NCBI GenBank assembly: GCA_026120185.1
Contig: JANUWF010001659.1
Location: forward strand, 3,534,001 to 3,598,000
Source: Voacanga thouarsii
Taxonomy: Eukaryota > Streptophyta > Magnoliopsida > Gentianales > Apocynaceae
Reading direction: 5' to 3'
DNA length: 64,000 nucleotides
A program made the translations under genes and the position numbers. Positions 47,776 to 58,569 of this stretch are shown in pieces. The first letter of the stretch is position 1; every line of letters begins with the position of its first letter. The notes beneath the pieces were generated by a model. That model did no database searches and had not been told where the DNA came from. It saw only the letters and a program-made list of their open reading frames with translations.

Positions 47776-49603
47776 TGTTTGAAGGATTGCGAAAAAACAA
47801 ATACGCAGTGAAAATATGCAAATTAAAAATTTTCTCAAGCTAAACTCTAGGAATAATTACTTTTAGGGCGTTTTACTTGAATAACTGGAGTTGGATTCGA
47901 GTTTGCTCGCGCTTCCACAACTGAAACGTCTACTTATTCCGCGAATATACCAGCTAACTGTCGGGTCATTCTCATCAAACACTTACCACATTTGCTAGCT
48001 CTTGGCCTTTCAAAGTATTTGAAACTCCTATGGACTTCTACTGGTGAAAGTAGAACTAGGGTAAAGAAGATTGGATGAAAAATGGAAAAGCTAAACATTC
48101 AAGGAAAAACGAAGAAAAAAAAGACAAGAAAACGGCGGCGTTGGTTTCATTTTTTGGAAAAAGAAGAAAGCTTATGTTCGTGTATATTATTTTCAAAGTC
48201 GGTCAACCTTTTTTTAAAGTCACCGGTGACACCTTTTATATATGAAAAAAAAAATAGCTTTCCTTTTTCCTTTCTAAAACCAATTGGCCGTTTCCTTTTT
48301 TCTTTTGTTTCTTTTTCCTTTTCATGTGTGGCGGCTACTCTAGGTTTCTAAACCTATAGCCATCCTACACAAACCCTGATAGACTAGAGTTTTTCTTAAT
48401 TAGCCCATGACTAATTAAATTAGTTCTTTTATTAATTAATTAATCCACTTAGATAAAATATAAAATTATCCAAGATAGTTAATTAATAAACTAATAATTA
48501 AATCGGCCCAATTTATTATTCTAGCCCAAATAGAAAATTAATTGGACTCGTAGAATAATTCTTTCAATAACAAATTCACCCAATAAGTCTATATAGAAAA
48601 TAAATTTGCTAAAGTTATTTAAGCTACTCTGGAGAACAAAAGACATATTACTCTTAGCTACTAAAATGACTAAAATACCTCAGCTAACAAATAGCTATAT
48701 TTTGTCATTTTAAATATTCCATTTATCACTATATGAAAATATTAACCCCGAGAATAATACTACAAGTGCATTACCTTTGACCTATAGGTGAAATGATAAA
48801 AATACCCCTCTATGTAACACCTATCATTGAGATAGGAAAAATGCACTAACACATTTCTTAATGATATCTACTATCCTTTAATAGTTAGTCTGATAATCCA
48901 TGCCTTACAATATGTATCCACTTATCACAGGGATCTACCCAAAAGTATATATACTTAGTCATGTTTTCCAAGGCTCTGAATTATTTAGATTATCCTGGAC
49001 AATCTCAATGGGGTAATTTCTTTACGTAATGAAGCATAGAAACTCTATTGTATAATCATGTCTTAATTAAATAGAGTTATATACCTAATGTACAAGGTTA
49101 TTGGCCTTGCAATAAGACTTCACCCAATATATATCAAAGCGTACAAGTTTAGCTTCACCAGACCACCAACTCATATTCAAGTCTTAGGGTACTCGTCCAC
49201 GCAATAGCAGTAATAAACTAATCTTTTTTTATTTTAATACTTTTATAAAGATTATTATCGCGTGGTCCAATTTTAAGAATTCCAAATACACTTACACTAT
49301 TAGTGTGAGTGGACTACTCACTGGTTAAAGGTAAACCATTCCTATTTAGAAATTATAGTGTAATGATCTAAACCTTGATAAAGTATCCAGCTCTATCAAT
49401 CGATCAAGAACAATTTTTCACTTATGGGTTAGTAGCCCATAATCTACACCTTACTGTGAAAGCACGACCCAATTACGTAGATTACTTACTAGCACACTTA
49501 GACCTTAATATGCAATATATTTAAACAAACAACCATTCATGAATGAAATTTTATTAATTTTCAAAATACAAAAATACATAAGCCATTTTGGGCATACATT
49601 CCA
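47776..49603 (-). repeat. 3' LTR of minus-strand copia element (copy 3 of the LTR family)
   Basis: On the minus strand runs from TGGAATGTATGCCC (49603) to CAATCCTTCAAACA (47776), about 1.83 kb with TG…CA ends. It is homologous in blocks to 12575-14400 and 29608-31100. A short ORF-like T-rich stretch at 48082-48351 is noncoding. It lies inside gypsy pol, so the copia insertion is younger than that gypsy element. Confidence 0.75.
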
Positions 49604-49608
49604 ATAAT

Positions 49609-49618
49609 CTCCCACTTA
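49609..49618 (-). promoter_or_regulatory. Polypurine tract of copia element
   Basis: AAGTGGGAGA on the minus strand, five bases before the LTR start; the same motif precedes many plant copia 3' LTRs. Confidence 0.7.
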
Positions 49619-49624
49619 CACTAA

Positions 49625-51630
49625 ATGGACTATGATAATCTATATGTGCCTACCCATACGACATTAAAGTGTCTTCGAAACACCTTTCTTATCAAAAGCT
49701 TAGTAAATGTGTCCGCCAGATTCTTTGTAGAGGAAATCTACTTAACCACTATCTCTTATTTTCTGGATGAACTCCCGAATCAAGTGATACTTCTTCTTAA
49801 TGTGCTTTCCCTTCCTGTGGTTTCTTGGCTTTTTACATTGTGACACAACTCCAGAATTATCACAATATATAGTTGTGGGCTGTCCATCTATGTCATAACT
49901 CCAAGTTTTATAAGGAACTTCTGGAGCCAAACTGCTTATTTAGAAGCTTCTGAAGTTGCCACATACTCAACTTCCATGGTAGAATCGACAATGCAAGATT
50001 TCTTAACAATCCTTCATGAAATAGCCCTTCCAGACAAAGTAAAAACATATCCACGAGTGGATTTTCTTGCATCTTCATCCATCTGAAAGTTTGAGTCCGT
50101 GTAACGGGTAGGAACTAAGTCATTGATCCTGTAAACAAGCATTCTCTCATTCCCTTCAAGTACTTGAGAATATGCTTTACAACTTGCTAATGTTTTTCCC
50201 CTGGGTTTGACTGATACCTGCTAACCATGCCTACTGCAAAGCAGATATCCGTCATTTTACAAAGCATAATATACATGAGACTTCCTACTACCATGGCATA
50301 AGGAATCCTACTTATCATTTTCTTTTCTTCTTGTGTCTTAGAACACTACTTGGAAGATAAGGTCAATCCATGCCTAAAAGGTATAATTGCCTTTTTACAC
50401 TGATCCATGCTAAACTTAGCCAATATCTTATCAATATAAGCAGATTGGAATAAGCCTAACATTCTTTCCATCCTATCTCCAAGAAGCTTTATTCTAGGAA
50501 TGTAGCTAGCTTCTCCCATATCTTTCATGCTGAATTGAATTGATAGCCAAACCTTTATCGATGACAATGTCCCTATATCATTTTCAATGAGTAGAATGGC
50601 ATCCACATAAAATACCATAAAAGACACGTTGTTGCCATCTGTCTTCCTATAAACGCATGGTTTATCTACGTTTTGTATGAAACTATAAGACTTTATAGTC
50701 TCATCAAAACATATGTTCTATACACTGATGGTTGCTTAGGTCCATAAATAGACTTCTTAAGCTTGCAGACCAAATGCTCTTAGCCTTTTGCAATAAAGCC
50801 TTCAGGTTGGGATATATAGATGTCTTCGCTAAGATAACCATTAAGAAATATTGTCTTGACATTCATTTACCATATCTTGTAGTTATAATGATATGCGATG
50901 GCTAAGAGAATGTTTATAGACTTAAGCATGGTAACATGTGAAAATGCATCCTCATAATCGATCCCTTATTTTTTAGTATTACCTTTTACGACCAACCTTA
51001 TTTTAAAGGTTCCACCTTCCATATGCACCTTCCTTTCTCTTGTATACCTAATTGCACCCTATATGTTTAATTCCTTCAGGTGCAATGATAAGATTCCAGA
51101 CTTGATTAAGATACATAGACTCAGTCTCGGTATCCATTATTTCTTGTAATTTGTCTACATCAGCATCATTAATGGTCTCATCGTATGTAGTTAGATCTTG
51201 TTCTTGATAGTTGGATACTATCTCAAAGGCTTCTCCAATTCATCTTTTTGGAACCTTAGATATCCTCCCACTATGATATAGTTTGTATAGGAACATCTGA
51301 CTTGCCTATTTAAGTTCCCCAATTGGGGTACTAGAAGTTGAAGTGTCAATTAACTTCTCTTCTAAATCTATATTACTCAAAACTTTAGTGGATATACTTT
51401 GTTCAACCTCCAAGTACCTGGCATAAGAACTACTAAGTACCTTTTGCTGTAGGGGATAATAAAAGTATCCACCCATTGTTCCTTTTGGACACCCTACGAA
51501 GTAATACAATTCTGATCTTGGGTCTAACTTACTTTCTTTATTCAGTATATATACTGGACAATCCCACACCTTAAGATAATTCATACTGGGCTTTCATCTA
51601 GTCCACATCTTATAGGGTATTTTATGTTAG
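49625..51630 (-). pseudogene. Ty1/copia pol: integrase end, RT and RNase H
   Basis: A 92-residue frame (51584-51306) holds the integrase C-terminal region: KVWDCPVYILNKESKLDPRS, CYFVG-like YYFVGCPKGT and GGYFYYP. RT is scattered over 51240-50100; at 50627-50346 the catalytic motif YVDD is YVDAILLI, so the second Asp is lost. RNase H is seen at 49930-49742 (YDIDGQPTTIYCDNSG…RGKHI-like KGKHIKKKYHLIREFI). The 5' side is cut at 51630 by another copia LTR. Confidence 0.8.
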
Positions 51631-52900
51631 TGTTATACCCTAGAAGCAATCACATGTATTTTGTATATTGCACATTTATTCAATAATATAAGACATTCTT
51701 TATCTTTCAATTTATTTTATGTATGCTTTCATATGTATATAACTATTAGATAAAGTCTCAAGTACAACACTATGTTAAGAAAATCAAGATAGAGATCATG
51801 ATGTGAGATTCCGACTACACTGGATTGGGTTTGTGCTTAAATTATCCCTAGTCATAGTATTAATGAGATGGGGCATCGTTGATGCTCTAAGACTAGCACG
51901 TGTTATACTTCCTGATTTGATCAGGCAGTAGTTCTCACATCCATGAGCATTATGATACTCAAAATTAATACGTGGATGTTTGTGAATTGAACAAATATAT
52001 TGGATGACCTATTTATGAGATAATAACATGGATAACTATTTAGTACCAGTGATAAAATCTTATTATAGCAAATGTACAAGTATCCTTAAACTTGAGATCT
52101 CTAAGGTACTTTGTTTACTAAGTGTGTACTTTGATTCCAATCTTTTGAGTCCCTAAAAGATTGCCTATGGGATAGATATAGGGTACATCGTGAAGTAAAC
52201 AAAAGTAGTTGATAGGGTCAATAAATGATTCACCACTCCTAATAGTAGGAGCGAATATCTCAAGGACACTTGTAGGAATCATTACTCAAGAAGTTCTTGG
52301 TCAGGGCAACTATGTGTTAGATATAGTTCCAATTGATACACATGATGACTAATAAATTTTAGAAACAAGTACTAAAATATTCGGGTCAGATTTAATTTAT
52401 ATCTTGAAGAGAGTTGTCACTAATTTATACTTTAAATTGAATTAGATATTGTATGGTGAAAGAAGTTTATTGCACTGATATGTCAAGCCACTTGACTTTC
52501 TGAACTTTTGGGTGGTCATGATGCATTGCTAGAGACCGCTCATGATCTACTAAATATGAATTTATTAATTAATAAATTAATAAATTTTGTTCTAATTAAA
52601 ATTAATAAATTAATTCTACTTATAAAAAAGGATTATTAATTCTATTGTAATAGAATTAATGCATATTAGTTGCCAATATACTAGAAAACCTAATAAGTCA
52701 CACAATATAAAAGAATTGATACTCAATATATTATTTGATAATATTATAGAGTTAATTTGTGAGAAGAAATAATTATTATGGGCTAATTATAAAATGTTAT
52801 AATTAGTTGTAGTTGAATTCTGATTATTAAATCCCTATAATGAATTATAAACTTGTTATAATTCATATTGCCTAATTGCAATTCTTAAAAAATTCCAAAC
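51631..52900 (+). mobile_element. Copia LTR, left part (split by insertion)
   Basis: Begins TGTTATACCCTAGAAGC directly in copia pol. It continues after the young copia element at 58024/58029 to a CA at about 58551 followed by TGGTATCATAACC (58556), a near-match to the initiator-Met-tRNA PBS. Joined, the LTR is about 1.8 kb. It is a plus-strand 5' LTR with no pol visible afterwards. Confidence 0.65.
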
Positions 52901-53239
52901 TGTTATAAAATTAGGGTAGTGTTAGAATAAAATCTACACACTACACACTAAGAAAATTCTAACTATTCTTTGCACAAGAATTTTTCTCTTTCTTTTCTCT
53001 CACAATTTTCTCTAATCTTTCTTTCACAAAATAATGGTGTATTACAAGCTTAGAGAATAGCTCTATTTATAGAGCTCTAATTAGTGGATTACATTATGGC
53101 ATACATCATCTTCCACTAATTTTAATTAGTGGTGTCTCCACTAAATGGTGGACATCCATAAAAATCTTCTAATAATTCACATAAATCCATAATTAGTGGA
53201 GCCTCCACTAATTAATGGAGATTCCAATAATTCATAACA
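52901..53239 (-). repeat. 3' LTR of RKD-carrying copia
   Basis: 339 bp, TGTTATAAAATTAGGG at the low end and TTCATAACA at 53239. It lacks the 15-bp duplication seen in the other LTR. Confidence 0.95.
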
Positions 53240-53250
53240 CTCCCCCTTGG
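53240..53250 (-). promoter_or_regulatory. Polypurine tract of RKD-carrying copia
   Basis: Minus-strand CCAAGGGGGAG abuts the LTR at 53239. Confidence 0.85.
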
Positions 53251-53365
53251 ATGTTCATCCATTACATAAAGAATATGCCTCGTTAAAACCTTACTAGATA
53301 AAAACCCAGTGGAAAAAAAAAATCTAGTGAAGGAAAAAGAGTACACTATTCTATATGTCTGTTTA

Positions 53366-53893
53366 TTACTCCCCCTGATGAGATGATTCCTTTAAATCTT
53401 TAAACCGACGCATACTAATTTTATATCTCAACTTCTCAAATGTTGCAGTCGGTAAAGTCTTCGTGAAAATATCTGCGAGGTTATCACATGACCGAATTTG
53501 TAGCACATCAATTTCACATTTCTTCTGGAGTTCATGAGTAAAGAAGAATTTTGATGAAATATGTTTTGTCCGATCTCCTTTAATATATCCTCCTCGTAAT
53601 TGAGCTATGCAAGCTGCATTGTCTTCATAAAGAGGAGTTGGAATATCTTTGATTGATGATAATCTACAACTTTCACGGATATAATGAATCATGGATCTTA
53701 GCCATACACATTCTCGACTTGCTTCATGAATGACTATAATTTCAACATGATTTGAAGAAGTAGCTGCTTGGAGATATCGAAGGACTTGTTTAATTCCATT
53801 CCAATGTCGTCGTGTTGGTGAAGAACTAAATCTTGCTAATAAATTGACAGCAAAAGCAATATCAGGTCGTGTATTATTAGCAAGATACATCAA
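53366..53893 (-). pseudogene. Copia RNase H domain, internally deleted
   Basis: A 175-codon open frame: MYLANNTRPDIAFAVNLLARF and HWNGIKQVLRYLQ (end of RT) go straight into TSSNHVEIIVIHEASRECVWLRS, YEDNAACIAQL and KHISSKFFF…LQKKCEIDVLQI (end of RNase H). The usual first half of RNase H, with its first catalytic Asp, is missing between them, so the enzyme should be dead although the frame is open. It ends in ADIFTKTLPTATFEKL, the conserved polyprotein tail. Confidence 0.85.
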
Positions 53894-54013
53894 TCAATGC
53901 ACCAATTGCACTGAGATATGGTACTTCAGGACCAAGAAGTTCTTCAATATCTTCTTGAGGTCGAAAAGGGCCGGACGATCATTGGAATACTCAATGGATG
54001 TGCTTTGTCCATG

Positions 54014-55345
54014 TCAAATCTTTTTAGACCTTTTGCTGTATATGTTGAATAAATGTTCTACTTGCCAAATGTTCAATTTGTAAATCAAGGCAAAGTATAC
54101 TTTTACGACAATCCTTGATGTCGAATAATTAATTGTTTCTTGGAGCTCTTCAAGAGTTCCAATAAGATTAAAATCATCAACATATATAGCTAATATCACA
54201 AATTTAGAACCAGATTTCTTAATAAAAATGCATGGACATACCTGGTCATTTTAAATCCCGCTTTCAATAAATATTCACTAAGACGTGTGAACCACATGCG
54301 CCCAGATTGCTTCAGGCTATATAATGATTTTTGCAACTTGATGGAGTAATTTTCATGAGGATAATGTTTATATGCTTCAGGCATGTGAAATCCTTCGGGG
54401 ATTTTCATGTAAACATCATTTTCTAAATTTCCATACAAGTAAGCAGTGACAATATCTAATAGGCGCATATCTATCTTTTCATGTACTGCCAAATTGATAA
54501 TATATCGGAGTGTAATAGCATCAATAACAGGAGAATAAGTTTCATCATAATCAATACCTGATCTTTGTGAAAAACATTGGGCTACTAATCGCGCTTTATA
54601 TCGAACGATTTCACTCTTTTCATTGCGCTTTCGCACAAATATCCATTTGTAGCCAACAGGTTTTACACCTTCTGGTGTTCGGATTGCAGGTCCGAAGACT
54701 TCACGTTTTGTCAGTGCATTTAACTCCGATTGAATCGCATCTTTCCATTGCAGCCAATCTTTTCTATGCCGACATTCATCAACTGATATTGGTTCAGGAT
54801 CATCATTATCCTGTGTAACATCAAGAGATATATTGTATGCAAATATATTATCAATAACAGTTTCTATCCGATTCCAACTTCTACCGGAAGTGGTATAATT
54901 GATAGAAATTTCAGTGTTACTTTCATCAACTTCTGGTTCTTTGTCATCAGTTCTCTCTTGGTCTTTATCATTCTTTTCTTCAATATGATCTTCTGGATCA
55001 GTTAATCCTCTTTTCTTTCGAGGATTTTTATCTTTAGAACCAAGAGGTCGGCCACGCTTCTGGCGTGCTTTTGGCTCAGCAGCTATATGTAAAATCTTTT
55101 GTTCTGTTGGAACTTCAATTAGAATAGGAGCATTTATAGCTGGCATATGCGATTTTGTTACTCTTCTAGAGTAAAAAAAAGCGTCTGTCATTTGATTTGC
55201 AATGCTTTACAAATGAATTATCTTTTGAACTTCAAGTTCACACGCACTTGTATGCGGATCAAGATAATTTAATGATGTTGTCCAATCAAGATTTTCTTGT
55301 ACTGTTTCTGTTCTCCCCCTAATTTAGGGAACAATGATTTCACAA
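54014..55345 (-). pseudogene. Copia integrase C-terminus and reverse transcriptase
   Basis: From about 55345: LGGE and LDPHTSACELEVQKIIHL (integrase C-terminus), then a 331-codon frame (55191-54196) with KKRGRPLGSKDKNPRKKRG, DWLQWKDAIQSELNAL, VKPVGYKWIFVRKRNE, VRYKARLVAQCFSQ, DYDETYSPV, the first catalytic motif LDIVTAYLYG and KLQKSLYSLKQSGRMW. Near 54240 a frameshift breaks it. YVDDFNLIGT, the intact catalytic Asp pair, is in the next frame at about 54190-54160. Lost frames are few, consistent with a young copy. Confidence 0.85.
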
Positions 55346-55520
55346 GAGAATAAGAAAAGAAATATAAGAAAATGATGACAAGTAGGAAATGCCAAGAAAA
55401 ATATCTCCCTTTTTTTTTCACTCTTCCTGGTACCGACTTTTCCTCTTCCTCTCTTGTCTTTTCTTCTCATCCGACCCTCTACCTACCATCTACCTCTTCT
55501 TCTTCTTCTTCATACAGATA

Positions 55521-55551
55521 TATATATATATATATATATATCGATATATAT
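55521..55551. repeat. (TA)n microsatellite in the RKD 5' region
   Basis: TA repeats interrupted by one CG, about 50-80 bp before the RKD ATG. Confidence 0.9.
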
Positions 55552-55602
55552 CTCAGTTATCAATCATTAGTAAACATCAAAAACAAAAACCACAAAGCAG
55601 AT

Positions 55603-57003
55603 ATGGAGACTCGTAATTCATTTGAGACATGGTCAAATTTTGACTCGGTTTCTGCAGCAGATGTTGATGTATTTTTCTTTCCAAACCAACCGCTTCTGCC
55701 TAATTCGAACACAGAAGATTTTGATATGTTTCCTTTCCAAACCAACCGCTTCTGCCTAATTCGAACGCAGAAGATTTTGATATGTTTTCCTTTCCAAACC
55801 AACTGCTTCCTCCTAATTTCAGGTGAGATACCTTTGAGGGATTCCATTTGTTTTTAGTATACTTGATAATGAAATTAAACTCTCTTTTGGTTTGTTTTTT
55901 ATGTAAATTAGTGGAAGTTTTGAACATACTGCTTTGGACCAAGTTGATATGCCCCTACAAGAGACTGCTTTTGATACTGTTCCTCTTGATGCTATTCCTT
56001 TGAATGAGGATATGTTTGTGCATGATCCTTTCTACTCTCTAATGGATTTTGAACAAAGCCATAATATGTTTCCAGGTTATTATACCTTTAAACATGGATT
56101 TTGAATGGTATTACCTTTACTGATATTATTTTCTTTTTCTAGGAGAAATAATGAGTGGTCTTGGCAATGAAGTCGGAGTAAGTACTCATGAAATGCATAA
56201 TATCGAAGTTCAAGATATTATTGCAGACAAAATTCCTGGGGAGAAGAAGATGATTAAGAGGCAGAGAGAGAAGAAGGGTAATAACTCCCAGACACTATCA
56301 AGAGAAACAATTTCGCAGTACTTTTACCTACCAATCCAGAGCGCAGCCAAAGAACTGAATATTGGCATAACCCGTCTCAAGAAAAGATGTAGGGAGTTAG
56401 GAATTCGTCGATGGCCTCACAGGAAATTGGTGAGCTTGGAGACCATAATCAAGAATGTTCAGGTTCTCTCTCATACATACTTATAATTTGCAAGTATGAA
56501 ACTATGAAAGATTTATAAGTAAATAACCGATGATATCACTTCGATTTACAGGAGATGCAAAATAAAGAAGAAGGAGGACATATGGCTGAGAAGAAGTTGA
56601 AAGAAGCCATTGCGATCATCGGAATGTGAAAAACAGCTTGGTGGAAGAAAGTCCAAATACGCAGTTAGAGGACCAAACACAGAAATTGAGACAAGCATGC
56701 TTCAAGGCCAAATATAATAAGAAATTTAATTATAATAAACTTAAGGAGATCATAAAATCTCAAGACTCATTTCGCAGTAATTTTACGGCTAATTCTGCTG
56801 CTAGTCTCGATGTTGGCTCAAAAGGGAAAGAAAATGAGGAGGATGTCGAAAAAGAGGAGCTGAAGTCCATAATTACTAATTGTTTGTCTTCCTCTAATGT
56901 AAATATTGAAAAAGAACAATTACAAACCTTCATCTTACATTTGTCAGCTCAATTACAAAAGAGCAACTATAAACATGTATCATCAAGTTCATATGAACAC
57001 TAG
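55603..57003 (+). pseudogene. RKD-like: RWP-RK domain transcription factor (RKD type), four exons, captured
   Basis: Exons 55603-55822, 55912-56075, 56143-56462 and 56552-57003 are joined by GT-AG introns in consistent phases (2, 1, 0). Exon 1 codes an acidic Phe/Asn-rich N-terminus with a 57-bp repeat (FPNQPLLPNSN…EDFDMF). Exon 2 is acidic (LDQVDMPLQETAFD). Exon 3 carries the RWP-RK domain: SRETISQYFYLPIQSAAKEL, TRLKKRCRELGIRRWPHRK and VSLETIIKNV, complete and unbroken. Exon 4 would give a Gln/Glu-rich coiled coil and a QKLRQACFKAKY motif typical of RKD proteins, which act in egg-cell and gametophyte programmes. Lesions: one base missing in the exon-1 repeat (TGTTTCC for TGTTTTCC near 55730) and a TGA at 56627-56629 with shifted frame beyond. 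It is antisense to the host copia. Confidence 0.85.
55678..55822. repeat. 56/57-bp coding tandem repeat in RKD exon 1
   Basis: CCAAACCAAC starts at 55681, 55737 and 55794, giving periods of 56 and 57. A 57-bp unit is 19 codons; the 56-bp unit has lost one T and shifts the frame. Confidence 0.85.
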
Positions 57004-57019
57004 TGATATAAATAAAAGA

Positions 57020-57640
57020 TGTGATGCTTATTATTAATGGAAATATCTTTTTCCCTTATTATCTTTTCTGTTCCACTTCAAGTGGCCAGTATTTCTCTGT
57101 GATAAGGGAAATATCGAGTGTGTCCATGACCATAACCACGACCACTGCCACAACTACGACTATAACGATGGCTTCTACTGGAGCCAACAACATTCACTTC
57201 TAGGAGTGCTGTTGAGCCAGTTCATCTGGCTTCATGATTTCTCAATAATAACTCATGTTAAAGCTGTCAATTTTAGATACCCTTTTTCTCGATATTGTTA
57301 CTGTAGGACATGAAAAGTGGAGAATGTCTTCTCCAATATAACTTCATCAGTAACTTTTTCTCCGTAAAATTTTTAACTAAGATGTAGTTTTATACATTAC
57401 GGAGTTCACGGTTTTACAATCTTGCAACTTCAGGTGCAACCATTCATACCGTGCAGTGGGTAGTACGACCATCTTCAGGTGGTCAAAATTTTCTTTTTAT
57501 CCACATGACATATGGATCTCTCTTTTTTTTTAGTATTTAGATGCATTTCTGTATGACATATAATTTTTTTTTCAGAAATATCAAGGGCTACAAATTCGAA
57601 TTTAGCGAGATCAATAAATGCATACCTGTTTTCTGGCTTT
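57020..57640 (-). pseudogene. Copia gag remnant
   Basis: Minus strand: AKFEFVALDIS (about 57612-57580, N-terminal gag motif), a degraded middle, then PDELAQQHS near 57230 and the C-terminal VNVVGSSRSH…GSGRGYGHGHTRYFP (about 57200-57095) before the zinc knuckle. The knuckle, protease and integrase N-terminus are missing; the captured gene begins just beyond. Confidence 0.7.
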
Positions 57641-57669
57641 AATAACGGTAGAGACTCGTGCTGATAACG

Positions 57670-58023
57670 TGTTATAAAATTAGGGTAGTGTTAGAATAAA
57701 ATCTACACACTACACACTAAGAAAATTCTAACTATTCTTTGCACAAGAATTTTTCTCTTTCTTTTCTCTCACAATTTTCTCTAATCTTTCTTTCACTAAT
57801 CTTTCTTTCACAAAATAATGGTGTATTACAAGCTTAGAGAATAGCTCTATTTATAGAGCTCTAATTAGTGGATTACATCATGGCATACATTATCTTCCAC
57901 TAATCTTAATTAGTGGCGTCTCCACTAAATGGTGGACATCCATAAAAATCTTCTAATAATTCACATAAATCCATAATTAGTGGAGCCTCCACTAATTAAT
58001 GGAGATTCCAATAATTCATAACA
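57670..58023 (-). repeat. 5' LTR of RKD-carrying copia
   Basis: 354 bp, same termini as the 3' LTR. It differs by a 15-bp tandem duplication (ATCTTTCTTTCACTA, about 57782-57811) and about four C/T transitions. Next to it on the minus strand is CGTTATCAGCACGAGTC, the position of a primer-binding site; it is not a good match to the usual initiator-Met site. Confidence 0.95.
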
Positions 58024-58028
58024 CAAAC

Positions 58029-58551
58029 CCATTAAATTGTTATTGTTTCCAAAAAGGGATTGAGAAAACAAGGTTCTGTATGTGGAAAAGGCTTTAAGCC
58101 TTAATTGTTTCCTAAAAGGTTTAGGAAATTCAGTGGTGATGGCTTTTATAAACAACAACTTATGCCATCCTTTTGTAGAGGAGACCAGTTGATTTTCCAT
58201 ATATTTCTTTTCTAGAGAAATATCACAGAAGCTTTTTTTCGTGTTTTTCTTCTCAAACTAAATCCATAATGCCACAAAAATTATACCCTCTAGCATCGGT
58301 TTCTTATGTTGTTCTTGAATACAATTCCTTCTGTGGATTACTATTAGAGAATTCCTATAAATTTTTGGTGGCTTGATTTGATAGACTTATGAAGGGGATT
58401 CGTACGAAAAAATTTTTAAAGACTGTATTTTTCAGGTAACAAATTTTTGTTTCCCTCTCCTAATCCGTTTAATTACATACGAGTGATCATTTGAATTGAT
58501 TTCGTTTTACTTTTTCGTTGCATGTAAATTAGCTTACATACTTGAAATTCA
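58029..58551 (+). mobile_element. Copia LTR, right part
   Basis: Continuation of the LTR interrupted at 52900. Ends with CA at 58550-58551 followed by TGGTATCATAACC at 58556, a slightly mutated PBS. Confidence 0.6.
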
Positions 58552-58569
58552 ATAGTGGTATCATAACCA

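Larger units (their letters stand above)
55350..57010 (+). other. Captured host segment containing the RKD gene
   Basis: The copia minus-strand reading frames stop at about 55345 and resume at about 57020-57060. Between them lies about 1.65 kb that reads as a gene on the plus strand, complete with 5' noncoding part: a pyrimidine-rich tract near 55400-55510, a (TA)n tract 55521-55551, then the ATG at 55603. Exact capture borders are uncertain by tens of bases. Confidence 0.75.
52896..58028 (-). mobile_element. Young Ty1/copia element carrying an RWP-RK gene
   Basis: Complete insertion: 3' LTR 52901-53239, 5' LTR 57670-58023, both with TGTTAT…ATAACA ends, flanked by identical 5-bp duplications CAAAC (52896-52900 and 58024-58028). 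The two LTRs differ by one 15-bp tandem duplication and about four transitions in 339 aligned bases (about 1.2%), so the insertion is recent. On the minus strand the order is LTR, gag remnant (57640-57020), a foreign segment with an RKD gene in the opposite sense (about 57010-55350), integrase C-terminus, RT, RNase H remnant, polypurine tract, LTR. The end of gag, the protease and most of the integrase are replaced by the foreign gene, so the element depends on others for mobility. Confidence 0.9.

Noticed and set aside
48082..48351. ORF with Lys-rich start and Phe-rich end
   Set aside because: Lies in the pyrimidine-rich part of a copia LTR; no conservation in the other LTR copies.
54567..54818. 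Plus-strand ORF opposite copia RT
   Set aside because: Shadow of the minus-strand RT frame, which has clear conserved motifs.
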